Origin: Anaerolineaceae bacterium
GTDB lineage: Bacteria > Chloroflexota > Anaerolineae > Aggregatilineales > Phototrophicaceae
Assembly (NCBI GenBank): GCA_016124855.1
Contig: WGMX01000028.1
Coordinates: 186,001 to 250,000 of the forward strand
Length of the DNA: 64,000 nucleotides
Reading direction: 5' to 3'
In this document: positions 17,559 to 25,786 of the stretch, in pieces
Numbering within the stretch: the stretch's first letter is position 1
Layout: each line of letters opens with the position of its first letter
Notes under the pieces: generated by a model
Database searches by the model: none
Seen by the model: the letters and a program-made list of their open reading frames with translations, nothing else
What the model was told of the DNA's origin: nothing
Position numbers and translations under genes: made by a program

Positions 17559-17580
17559 GTTATAAAAAAGAAATTATAAC
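17559..17580 (-). promoter_or_regulatory. Inverted repeat over the probable -10 of the BTAD gene
   Basis: GTTATAA (17559-17565) and TTATAAC (17574-17580) flank an 8-base A-rich loop, 61 bp before the BTAD start. Read on the minus strand, one arm contains a perfect TATAAT. It may be an operator; the -35 is poor. Confidence 0.35.
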
Positions 17581-17680
17581 CGAATTAAAATTAGACGCAA
17601 ATCATAACTTCATTAAGGCATTAGTCAATCATGACTTACAGGCTGCAAACCCCGCAGTCTATGCTAAGGGTTCTCTCCAA

Positions 17681-19879
17681 TTATGCCATTTTACGTCGGC
17701 GTGCTTCTATCACATTTTGAATGTGTTCCATCTTGTTCAAAATCCGCGTTAATTGATGAAAGTTTGCTATTTCCATGGTTAATTGGACGACTGCGACATT
17801 TTGGCGGGTAGTGACCGCCACCTTGGTCATATTTACCTTTTCATCCGCTACGATGGTGCTAATATCCCGTAGGAGTCCATCACGGTCGTAGGCAACAATC
17901 TCGACCGGTACGGTATAGCGTTCCTCAGCGGGCATCAATCCCCATGAAACATCCACCAAACGCTCAGGCTCACTATGTGACTGCATATTACGACAGTCAG
18001 CACGATGCACCGTAACACCTCGTCCACGCGTGACATACCCGATGATTGGATCACCGGGCATAGGGTTACAGCACTGACCTAACGTAACCAACATGCCACC
18101 AAGGCCGTTGATATTGATACCATTGGTTTCAATCTGAATTTGAGATGGAACAGGATGCGGAGAATCAAGCATTTCCTCGACCAACGATTTTTGCTGATCA
18201 CGACGCTCGGTTTCCAGAATTTTGGTTGCAATTTGCGGCCCATTTATATCCCCTGCCCCGACTGCAACTAGAAAATCTTCGAGCTTATCGTAGCCAAAAA
18301 TTTGGGCGACATTTTCAAAGGATGTGTGTTCGACACCGAGGCGTTTAAGTTCGTGTTCGAGAAGTTCACGACCACTGACAATATGCTTCTCACGATCCTG
18401 TTTGCGAAACCACGCTTTGATCTTGTCGCGCGCGCGCGCTGTGTGCACATAGCCCAAGTCGGTGTTCAGCCAATCGAGACTTGGGCCACCCCGCTTGGAA
18501 ATCAATATTTCTATTTGTTCGCCTGTGCGCAGTTTATAGTTAAGGTTGACCAAACGCCCTTGCACTTTCGCACCACGACAACGGTGGCCGACGTCAGTAT
18601 GGATGTAGTAAGCAAAATCGATAGGCGTTGCTCCTAGAGGCAAATCGACAATATCACCTTTGGGAGTAAAAATGTATACACGGTCTTGAAACAACTCGTT
18701 CTTCATCGTGTCAACGAAATCAGCGGCGTCTTTGGCTTCGGGGCCGAACTCCATCAAGCGACGCAGATAACTGAGGCGATTTTCAAAGGCTTCGTCCCGA
18801 TTCTTCTTGTTGCCTTCCTTATAGCGCCAGTGTGCAGCGATACCATACTCTGCATCTTCATGCATTTCCCACGTACGGATTTGCACTTCCAAAGTTTTAC
18901 CTTGACTGTCACGGACGGCAGTGTGAAGGCTGCGATAGAAATTATCCTTGGGAGCCGCAATGTAATCGTCAAATTCTCCAGACACAGGCCTCCATAAACT
19001 GTGGACAATTCCTAGTACCTGATAGCACTGATTGACATCATCCACAATGACACGGACGGCACGCACATCATAAATTTGGTCAATCGGAACATCTTTACGA
19101 TCCATCTTTTTATAGATGCTATAAATATGTTTGGGACGGCCACTAATGACCGCTTTCGTCAAGCCATGCGCAACGAGTTTTTCGCGCAGCGTTTTGATCA
19201 CATTACTGACATAGGATTCACGATCCGCTCTACGTTCATCAACAGCCGTGGCAATGGCTTTATATTTTTCTGGCAAAAGATATCGGAAACTTAAGTCTTC
19301 AAGTTCCCATTTGATCTGCCATATTCCCAAGCGGTTGGCCAGAGGAGCAAAAATATCGAGGGTTTCTTGTGCTTTTTGCTGCTGTTTTTCCGGAGACATA
19401 TAGTGCAGAGTTCGCATGTTGTGCAAACGATCAGCCAGCTTAACCAATACAACCCGAACATCATCGTTCATGGCCAGCAGCATCTTGCGAAAATATTCAA
19501 GTTCTTTGTCCGCAGCTTTTCCTTTTTTATTGGTGTCCACCTTGATGGGTAAATTTTTGAGTTTGCTCACACCATCCACAATGTGAGCGATGTTCTTGCC
19601 GAATTCATTACGGATTTCGTCTGTCGTGACACTCGTATCTTCAACCAAGTCATGCATGAGTGCTGCTGCTATGGCTTCTGCGTCAAGTTTCATCTCAGCG
19701 AGTATGTGAGCAACAGCCACGCAGTGCGTAAAATAAGGTTCACCGGATTTTCGGAGCTGCCCGGCATGAGCCGCTTCGGCTTTGCGGTAGGCTTTTTCGA
19801 TCAGTAGACGATCATTTACAGACAAATCTGGAAGTAAATCCAGTATCGATTCAATGTTTAACCCGGCAATCTGTTGCAT
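17681..19879 (-). CDS. rel: Bifunctional (p)ppGpp synthetase/hydrolase (RSH)
   Basis: Stringent-response enzyme that makes and degrades (p)ppGpp. In order there are an HD hydrolase domain with the intact metal motif ALMHDLVEDTS, a nucleotidyltransferase domain (SIYKKM, then the IAAPKDNFYRSLHTAV segment), a TGS domain (TPKGDIVDLPLGATPIDFAYYIHTDVGH), a zinc-finger/helical region with GQCCNPMPGDPIIGYVTRGRGVTVHRADC, and a C-terminal ACT domain. Both catalytic centres look complete, so it is a Rel-type bifunctional protein rather than RelA. The ORF track opens at TTG 19924. The ATG at 19879 (MQQIAGLNIESIL), with AGG just upstream, is preferred, giving 732 residues. The upstream start cannot be excluded. 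Confidence 0.95.
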   Translation of the reverse strand: MQQIAGLNIESILDLLPDLSVNDRLLIEKAYRKAEAAHAGQLRKSGEPYFTHCVAVAHILAEMKLDAEAIAAALMHDLVEDTSVTTDEIRNEFGKNIAHIVDGVSKLKNLPIKVDTNKKGKAADKELEYFRKMLLAMNDDVRVVLVKLADRLHNMRTLHYMSPEKQQQKAQETLDIFAPLANRLGIWQIKWELEDLSFRYLLPEKYKAIATAVDERRADRESYVSNVIKTLREKLVAHGLTKAVISGRPKHIYSIYKKMDRKDVPIDQIYDVRAVRVIVDDVNQCYQVLGIVHSLWRPVSGEFDDYIAAPKDNFYRSLHTAVRDSQGKTLEVQIRTWEMHEDAEYGIAAHWRYKEGNKKNRDEAFENRLSYLRRLMEFGPEAKDAADFVDTMKNELFQDRVYIFTPKGDIVDLPLGATPIDFAYYIHTDVGHRCRGAKVQGRLVNLNYKLRTGEQIEILISKRGGPSLDWLNTDLGYVHTARARDKIKAWFRKQDREKHIVSGRELLEHELKRLGVEHTSFENVAQIFGYDKLEDFLVAVGAGDINGPQIATKILETERRDQQKSLVEEMLDSPHPVPSQIQIETNGININGLGGMLVTLGQCCNPMPGDPIIGYVTRGRGVTVHRADCRNMQSHSEPERLVDVSWGLMPAEERYTVPVEIVAYDRDGLLRDISTIVADEKVNMTKVAVTTRQNVAVVQLTMEIANFHQLTRILNKMEHIQNVIEARRRKMA

Positions 19880-20080
19880 ATACCTGTCTTGCCTGTACCC
19901 TTCAACTCTACTAACTATAAGCAAATGTTAATGGCAATAGTTTAGCTTTAATTATATGCTCTGTCTGGCAGTTTGCGACTCTTTGATTAGACACTAGCCC
20001 CAATAAGTCAAAAGAAATTTAGACGTGACATTTTTCGTCTTGAAACCATAAAATAAGCACGGCAGAGTGATGGGTATGTA

Positions 20081-20095
20081 GCTGTATAATACAGC
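20081..20095 (+). promoter_or_regulatory. Perfect 15-bp palindrome over a TATAAT upstream of moeA
   Basis: GCTGTATAATACAGC is a 7+1+7 inverted repeat. It contains a perfect TATAAT and ends 30 bp before the moeA ATG, so a bound protein would block the promoter. No good -35 lies 17 bp upstream. The regulator is unknown. Confidence 0.4.
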
Positions 20096-20125
20096 AACAA
20101 GCGTACGAACCACATATGAGGGGCA

Positions 20126-21382
20126 ATGAGAAATTTATTAAATGTAGATGAAGCTCTCAAACAAATACTGGCGGTTATCTCGCCGCTTGGAAGCGAAGAA
20201 GTTGATTTTTTGGCGGCTTTGGGACGTGTCATCGCTGAAGATGTTGCAGCAAACGGCAATTTGCCGCCATTTCCGAACTCCAGCATGGACGGCTTTGCCA
20301 TACAAGCATCAGACATCAATCACGCCAACGAACAACAGCCCATTGAGTTACGCGTGGTTATGGATATTCCGGCTGGAACACAACCACAAAAACGAATTCA
20401 GCCGGGAGAAGCGGCACGCATTATGACCGGTGCGCCATTACCAGAGGGAGCAGATGCAGTCATTCCGGTCGAAGACACCAACGCTCAATGGACTCCCGGA
20501 AGCGACGATCCCCTGTCACAGTCCATTTTGATTAATCGCAGCGTTAAAAGTGGTGACTACGTACGCCTTGCAGGTGAAGACATACGGAAAGGCGAGAAAA
20601 TCATTTCCAGAGGCGCACTGATTCGGCCTGCTGAGATTGGTTTGTTAGCGGCAGTCGGAAAAAACAGAGTCAATGTCATTCGGCAACCGCGAGTGGCGAT
20701 TATTTCGACAGGTGACGAGCTAGTCGATGTTAGTGAAGAGCTAACACCGGGCAAAATTCGAGATAGCAATAGCTATACTTTGGCAGCTCTAGTTTTAGCA
20801 AACGGCGCTATACCTATTCGCATACCGAAAGCACTCGATAAGTTGGATGATGTACGACAGCGTTTTCAAGAGGCACTGGCTCAAAAACCCGATCTCATAA
20901 TAAGTTCAGCAGGTGTATCAGTTGGTGCGTTTGACGTTGTCCGAACCGTTATTGATGAGTTAGGCAAAGTCGATTTCTGGCGAATTAACCTTCGACCGGG
21001 AAAGCCGCTGGCCTTTGGTCATGTTGGTGGAATACCATTTTTCGGATTGCCCGGAAATCCTGTTTCAGCAATGGTTACTTTTGATGTGTTTGTGCGCCCT
21101 ACCCTGCTCAAACTAAGTCAGCGGCTTGATCAGGCAGTGATGATTGAAGCGGCTGTTACTGAAGACATGCACTCTGATGGGCGACGCAGCTATATTCGCG
21201 TTAAGCTGAAGCGCGAGGCGGATGGTTGGACAGCAAGAACAACCGGAACACAAAGTTCAGGAGCACTCAGTTCAATGATGTTAGCAGATGGTTTAATGAT
21301 TATTCCTGAAGATGTCAAATTTCTGCCCGCAGGCACAAAGCTTTCGATACGTCTCCTACGGGATTTACACGAATTAAATTGA
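20126..21382 (+). CDS. moeA: Molybdopterin molybdenumtransferase
   Basis: Inserts molybdate into adenylylated molybdopterin, the last common step of molybdenum cofactor synthesis, in the cytoplasm. The 418-residue length is typical. The signatures are FPNSSMDGFAIQA near the N terminus, RIMTGAPLPEGADAVIPVED, the MoCF-fold core IISTGDELVD, SSAGVSVGAFDVVR, and GLPGNPVSAMVTFDVFVRP, followed by the C-terminal beta-barrel domain IV. ATG start with AGGGG close upstream. The next gene starts eight bases later, so the two are probably co-transcribed. The moaC and moaDE genes lie 17 kb away on the other strand, so the pathway is split over several loci. Confidence 0.96.
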   Translation: MRNLLNVDEALKQILAVISPLGSEEVDFLAALGRVIAEDVAANGNLPPFPNSSMDGFAIQASDINHANEQQPIELRVVMDIPAGTQPQKRIQPGEAARIMTGAPLPEGADAVIPVEDTNAQWTPGSDDPLSQSILINRSVKSGDYVRLAGEDIRKGEKIISRGALIRPAEIGLLAAVGKNRVNVIRQPRVAIISTGDELVDVSEELTPGKIRDSNSYTLAALVLANGAIPIRIPKALDKLDDVRQRFQEALAQKPDLIISSAGVSVGAFDVVRTVIDELGKVDFWRINLRPGKPLAFGHVGGIPFFGLPGNPVSAMVTFDVFVRPTLLKLSQRLDQAVMIEAAVTEDMHSDGRRSYIRVKLKREADGWTARTTGTQSSGALSSMMLADGLMIIPEDVKFLPAGTKLSIRLLRDLHELN

Positions 21383-21389
21383 GGTTAAT

Positions 21390-21872
21390 ATGTCAAGTTT
21401 TGAGAACTCACAATCTTCCGAATCTGTCAGCAATGGCAACACACGTGATTGGCTCTATCTCATTTCGATCATACTGGTTGTTGTTGGAATCTTTATCAGC
21501 GGATATTTAAGCTATGTAAAATTGACTGAAACGCAAACTGTTTGTGTGGGAGGCGGCGCATTCAACTGTGAAGTTGTCCAAAGCAGTGTTTATTCGAAAT
21601 TGTTCAACATTCCGATAGCGTATTTAGGTTTTGCGACCTATTTGGCACTCGCTGCTCTGCTTCTGTTTCAAAATCGTATAGCCTTTTTGCAGGAATATGG
21701 TGTGATGATCCAGTTCGGAATTATCATATTCGCATTTTTGTTTTCGATATGGCTGGTCTATCTGCAAGCGTTCCAACTTAAAGCCTTTTGCACGTGGTGT
21801 TTATCACACGAAGTAACAATGACGCTTCTGTTTCTCGTTTCTATTCCCCGTTTAAAGCGCAGTCTTTCCTAA
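21390..21872 (+). CDS. VKOR-family membrane thiol oxidoreductase
   Basis: Vitamin K epoxide reductase-like integral membrane protein of 160 residues. In bacteria this family reoxidises DsbA-like proteins using quinone. Four membrane segments are visible: YLISIILVVVGIFISGYLSYVKL, IPIAYLGFATYLALAALLLF, YGVMIQFGIIIFAFLFSIWLVYL and HEVTMTLLFLVSI. The active CxxC is CTWC in QLKAFCTWCLSHE. The loop pair is C...C in TVCVGGGAFNCEVVQSS, followed by the conserved Ser-rich segment. No DsbA/thioredoxin domain is fused and none is adjacent. It starts eight bases after moeA with a good GAGG site, so it is probably translated from the same mRNA. Confidence 0.9.
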   Translation: MSSFENSQSSESVSNGNTRDWLYLISIILVVVGIFISGYLSYVKLTETQTVCVGGGAFNCEVVQSSVYSKLFNIPIAYLGFATYLALAALLLFQNRIAFLQEYGVMIQFGIIIFAFLFSIWLVYLQAFQLKAFCTWCLSHEVTMTLLFLVSIPRLKRSLS

Positions 21873-21885
21873 TTCCTACCCAATA

Positions 21886-21912
21886 AAAATGGGGCTTGTT
21901 TAAGCCCCATTT
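21886..21912. terminator. Bidirectional terminator between the VKOR and S1 genes
   Basis: AAATGGGGCTT and AAGCCCCATTT form an 11-bp perfect stem around GTTT. It lies between the convergent VKOR and S1-domain genes and has A/T tracts on both sides, so it can serve both strands. Confidence 0.85.
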
Positions 21913-21942
21913 CAACACAAACGTTACTGTTCTCCATTGAAT

Positions 21943-22653
21943 TTAGGAGTGACTACGCAGTGTGCGCGCAATAATCTCATCGCGCTCGCGACTCATCTTT
22001 TCGCGACGTTCGCGTTCTTTGTTTTCGCGACGGTCACGAGCCGACTTCTTATCATCCATTGCCCCACGCAGCGCTAATTCCATGGCAGTGGGAATGGCTT
22101 CCTCAACCACATCTTCAATTTCTGGTACAGGTTCGGAAGCAGTCTTCATGGTCAGATCAATTTGACGTTTTTTGGCATTCACGCGCAGAATACGAGCCTG
22201 AACAGTATCGCCAACTTTTGCAATATCTGATGGTGAATTGACGAAGTTATCCGACAATTCTGACACGTGAATCATCGCAGGGCGTTCGGCGCCAATATCG
22301 ACAAATAAACCGAAGTTCTCCATGCGAACCACTTTGCCACTGACCGTTTGACCTTCCTTTAGGTCATCCCAAGTGAAATCCGGGGGCTTCACCAGTGAGA
22401 CAGCAACGCGACCAGCAGCAGGATCAATTTTTAATACGTAAACTGTGATTTCTTCGCCAACTTTAACCACATCTTCGACGTTGCGAACATTAGGTTTGCC
22501 TAATTGTGAGATGTGCAGCAGAGCGTCTTGCCCAACCCCAATATCGACAAAAGCACCGTACAATTCGAGGCGTTTTACTGTGCCTTTGAGTTCCATCTTC
22601 GGCGTCAGTTCACCCACTGAAGTTGGCACAGTAGTAGTAGTCTCTTCGCTCAT
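21943..22653 (-). CDS. S1 RNA-binding domain protein (two S1 repeats)
   Basis: A 236-residue RNA-binding protein with two S1 domains, at about 19-85 (GTVKRLELYGAFVDIGVGQDALLHISQL) and 100-168 (GKVVRMENFGLFVDIGAERPAMIHVSEL). A highly charged Arg/Glu/Lys tail from about residue 195 is probably helical or disordered. It is much shorter than four- to six-repeat ribosomal protein S1. It may be a short S1 paralogue or a general RNA-binding factor that associates with ribosomes. The ATG is preceded by AAGGAAC. It is a single-gene unit between the convergent terminator and the upstream lipoprotein gene. Calling it rpsA would go beyond the evidence. Confidence 0.85.
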   Translation of the reverse strand: MSEETTTTVPTSVGELTPKMELKGTVKRLELYGAFVDIGVGQDALLHISQLGKPNVRNVEDVVKVGEEITVYVLKIDPAAGRVAVSLVKPPDFTWDDLKEGQTVSGKVVRMENFGLFVDIGAERPAMIHVSELSDNFVNSPSDIAKVGDTVQARILRVNAKKRQIDLTMKTASEPVPEIEDVVEEAIPTAMELALRGAMDDKKSARDRRENKERERREKMSRERDEIIARTLRSHS

Positions 22654-22719
22654 ATTCGTTCCTTGCTACTCCGTTAAAATCTGTATCGGCCACTAGCCGT
22701 CATAAACCTATAATACTGC

Positions 22720-23502
22720 TTAAGGTGTTGCTTCTGCGGTTGCGTCGGCTGTTACCTCTATTGTGCCTTCAGGTGTTGCTGTTGCGTCAGTTGATGACGC
22801 GCTGTTAGCCTCTCCTGTTGGGGTAAGCGTTACGCTCTGAGTAATCTTATAGTCAGGACTTGGATTATCGGGCGCGTAGGCTGTGAAAGGTTGATATCCC
22901 TTCCATCCATAAAGATTGCTCAATTTCATGCCCAGATCCATTCGATCGGGCGTGGTGTAGTAAACACCGATGATTTCGCTGGTTTCGCTTAAAACACCTT
23001 TTGCTGCGCCTGCAACAAAGGCAAATACAATCATGTTCTGTTTCGGATAAAACAGATTCAATATTGCTTGATCATCAGTGCCGGGTGTACCAAGTACATA
23101 TTCGGGCTCACCACGGGCTGCAATGACTTGTTTAACAGTAATGTCAGGAGCAATTTGCAGGAAAATCGAACTAACTACTGCGCCATCTTCAGAGATAATC
23201 TGGCAACATGCTTCACCACCCGTTGGCTGCCAGCTCGCGCCCACAGCGTTACCGGAGTCAGGAATTGCTTGTGTTTGAGGGTCATCTAAATCAGCTTGGT
23301 CTTGAAGAACAACTAAAGCATCGCTCCACTTGGTTTCGCCGGGTGTTATACCGCGCCAACATGGTGCGTCACATTTTTCATCTTTATTTATTAAACTGGT
23401 ATCTTTTAGAAACTTCGGATTCCGAAGATTCGGTGCAGGGGAACAAGCAGCGATCAAAACAACAAGGAGTAGTAACCCGGGCACGAGGATACGAAACTTC
23501 AT
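22720..23502 (-). CDS. Hypothetical lipoprotein
   Basis: A 260-residue protein with no recognised domain. The signal peptide MKFRILVPGLLLLVVLIAAC ends in a clear lipobox (LIAAC), so it should be lipid-anchored on the outer face of the membrane. The segment CDAPCWRGITPGETKWSDAL (about 43-62) contains a Cys pair and recurs in Chloroflexota lipoproteins as far as I can recall. The last 35 residues are Ala/Thr/Glu low complexity. It lies between the S1 and PPC-domain genes on the same strand. A strong hairpin terminator separates it from the PPC gene upstream, so it probably has its own promoter. Function unknown. Confidence 0.7.
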   Translation of the reverse strand: MKFRILVPGLLLLVVLIAACSPAPNLRNPKFLKDTSLINKDEKCDAPCWRGITPGETKWSDALVVLQDQADLDDPQTQAIPDSGNAVGASWQPTGGEACCQIISEDGAVVSSIFLQIAPDITVKQVIAARGEPEYVLGTPGTDDQAILNLFYPKQNMIVFAFVAGAAKGVLSETSEIIGVYYTTPDRMDLGMKLSNLYGWKGYQPFTAYAPDNPSPDYKITQSVTLTPTGEANSASSTDATATPEGTIEVTADATAEATP

Positions 23503-23544
23503 ATTTTAATACACTTTCAAGGTCAGGCTACCAATAATCGACGA

Positions 23545-23574
23545 TAAAACAGGGGCAGTTTAACAACTGCCCCC
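23545..23574 (-). terminator. Terminator of the PPC-domain gene
   Basis: On the minus strand GGGGCAGTT-GTTA-AACTGCCCC is a perfect 9-bp stem followed by TGTTTTATC. It lies 22 bp after the stop of the gene at 23596. Confidence 0.82.
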
Positions 23575-23595
23575 GTATTGTACAGCCTTTTATTG

Positions 23596-25689
23596 CTAAT
23601 TCAACCGTAGAGTCAAACGATAATCTCCAGCAGTTACTCCATATTGCCCACCGAAATGCGTGGCAATGACGGTGTACTTGCCATCAATCGGCAAGATAAA
23701 GTTATTGATGGCCGAGTTCGTCGTTTCTGCCGAGGCATCATCATTTTGTGTCACCTGATCGCCACCGGGGCCGATGAGGAACAGTACCGGGTCGAGCGTA
23801 CCATTTAACCGTTCCATACCAATGGTTGCGACCTGCCCTGCCTTGCCCTCAAACACATAGACATCAAACTTGTTGTTGAGTCGTATGCTACCGGTGGCAG
23901 GTTGAGCATTTACGAGAGTTGGCGCAGAAGGCATTTCGGTAACAACGCTGTTCAGCAAGGACGCTGCATCTGGCTTTTGCTTTGTTCCGAATATACCACC
24001 ATCACCTGCGGTAATTTGACCGTCCAAACCGATATTGTAACTAACGACATAACGCTGATCGACATTTAAGAGTTCATTTTTTTGCAAAACCACCTTGTTG
24101 TTGGCAACAACTGTCAGCACGAACTGAACCGGCGTAGTGTCATTACAATTGCTCTGATACAGCACTTCAATCTCATAAGAACCGGCAGTGGGCAAACGCC
24201 CTTCCGGCCAATAGATATAAGAATACGGAGATGAACCTGTTGAAGCCACACAACTATCATTGCCGCGTGCTGCTTCAACGCCTCCACTAGGTATTGTAGG
24301 CTTACCATCATAGACTGAATCGCCTTGAGGGTCACGCACGAGGAGTTGAATATCGGCGGCGGTACTCCATTGGAGGCTTACCTCGACAGATCCGCGTGGA
24401 ACATCAGCGAAGGTTGGGACCTGAGCCACAGCATTTTGCGTTCCCGCCGCCGTAGTAGTTACCGCACCGGTTAGAGTCAAGGTATAACCGCCCTCTGTTC
24501 CGCCTAGCGCTTGTCCATAGCGGGTGACCACCACATTGTATGTGCCCCCTAGTATTGCTGAGAAGTTCTGTATGGCGGAGTTGGTTACACCTTGTTCACG
24601 ATCATCATTGCTGGCAACAATGTTTCCGTTTGGATCAATCAGCAATAATAAAGTGTCAAGGCTGCCTGAGTCAGCATTCACCTGCGCGGATATTACATCA
24701 CCTACGTTTGCCGCAAAGCTGTAAACTTGATACGGCTGTTTTGACGTTATCGTTCCAGTTACCGGTGTGTTCTGGGTCAATGCAGTAGCGGCTTTTAGAT
24801 CAATTGAAGCAACGGTAGGAGGGTCAACTTTTACGCCATTTGCACCGGCAACAACAGTTCCATCGGTATTAATGACCACACTTGCTAAATAGACTTGATC
24901 AGGCTGAATGGTGGCTTTTATCTGCGCTACTTGTTTGCTGTCCAGCGTAACCGTCAATGTTAGATTTGCAGGATTACGATTGGGGCAGTCCGTCTGCTGC
25001 TGAAAATAGACAATCATTTCATAGCTACCGGTAGGCACCACACCAGCAGGCCATGAACCTTCTTCCGAAGGCGATTGCGAAAGCGCATTACAGACTCCAT
25101 TGGCGTTTGCACTCATCTTGCCACCACTGGTAACGGTTGGCGTTTCCCAATATAGGCTACCTCCTACAGGGTCACGCACTTCAAGATCGAGATTCGCAGT
25201 CGTATCCCAATCCAGAATAAATTGAAGTCCCGTGGCCGTCAGGAGCTGTCCGGGTGAGGCCGGAGTTGCATTTGCAGAGCCTGCTTGAAATGTAATTTCG
25301 AATGCAAGTTCGCTGGTCGGAATTCCTGTCGCATCCAATACCGTCAAGTAATATGTTCCAGAAGTGGGAATGACGACATTTTCCAAGACTGCGTTGGCGT
25401 TCGCCTGTGCGGCAACGGCCTGCCCTATGTATGTACCAGCAGCGTCGGTAATCATCAGCGCTAGGCGAGCACCTGAGTTCGTCGTGACGGTAACAGAGAC
25501 AGATTGGCCCGTGCTTGCGCTAATCGTATAGACCTGCGCTATGCTCGTGGTATTCAATGTCCCCGATGTGGTAATGCCAGCGACTAACGCACGGGTTGTG
25601 TTGTCCTGTGCGGCGAGCATACTTGTCGACACGAGAACGATAAGCATGAAAATTGCTGAAATGATTTTTCTCATGCGAGAGGACATCAT
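23596..25689 (-). CDS. Secreted protein with alternating PPC and VRDP modules
   Basis: A probable secreted or surface protein of 697 residues. After the signal segment (IISAIFMLIVLVSTSMLAAQ), beta-sandwich modules alternate. Bacterial pre-peptidase C-terminal (PPC) domains lie near 35-135, 305-400 and 595-695, with the typical DPVLFLIGPGGDQV and SAINNFILP patterns. Between them are two copies of another module, starting LDWDTTANLDLEVRDPVGG and LQWSTAADIQLLVRDPQGD, each with a Cys pair and a TGSYEIEV/TGSYEMIV strand. No catalytic domain is present. The ORF track starts at 25704, but AAGGAGAG falls inside that extension and sets the start at the ATG pair 25689/25686. Adhesion or scaffolding is an inference. 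Confidence 0.82.
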   Translation of the reverse strand: MMSSRMRKIISAIFMLIVLVSTSMLAAQDNTTRALVAGITTSGTLNTTSIAQVYTISASTGQSVSVTVTTNSGARLALMITDAAGTYIGQAVAAQANANAVLENVVIPTSGTYYLTVLDATGIPTSELAFEITFQAGSANATPASPGQLLTATGLQFILDWDTTANLDLEVRDPVGGSLYWETPTVTSGGKMSANANGVCNALSQSPSEEGSWPAGVVPTGSYEMIVYFQQQTDCPNRNPANLTLTVTLDSKQVAQIKATIQPDQVYLASVVINTDGTVVAGANGVKVDPPTVASIDLKAATALTQNTPVTGTITSKQPYQVYSFAANVGDVISAQVNADSGSLDTLLLLIDPNGNIVASNDDREQGVTNSAIQNFSAILGGTYNVVVTRYGQALGGTEGGYTLTLTGAVTTTAAGTQNAVAQVPTFADVPRGSVEVSLQWSTAADIQLLVRDPQGDSVYDGKPTIPSGGVEAARGNDSCVASTGSSPYSYIYWPEGRLPTAGSYEIEVLYQSNCNDTTPVQFVLTVVANNKVVLQKNELLNVDQRYVVSYNIGLDGQITAGDGGIFGTKQKPDAASLLNSVVTEMPSAPTLVNAQPATGSIRLNNKFDVYVFEGKAGQVATIGMERLNGTLDPVLFLIGPGGDQVTQNDDASAETTNSAINNFILPIDGKYTVIATHFGGQYGVTAGDYRLTLRLN

Positions 25690-25786
25690 AAGTCTCTCCT
25701 TCATTGTTAATTTCCGATAAAATGCCGCGTGAGTGTAGCCTAATCTTAGCAGCGATGCTATGCGCTTTGACTACGCATTACCAACG

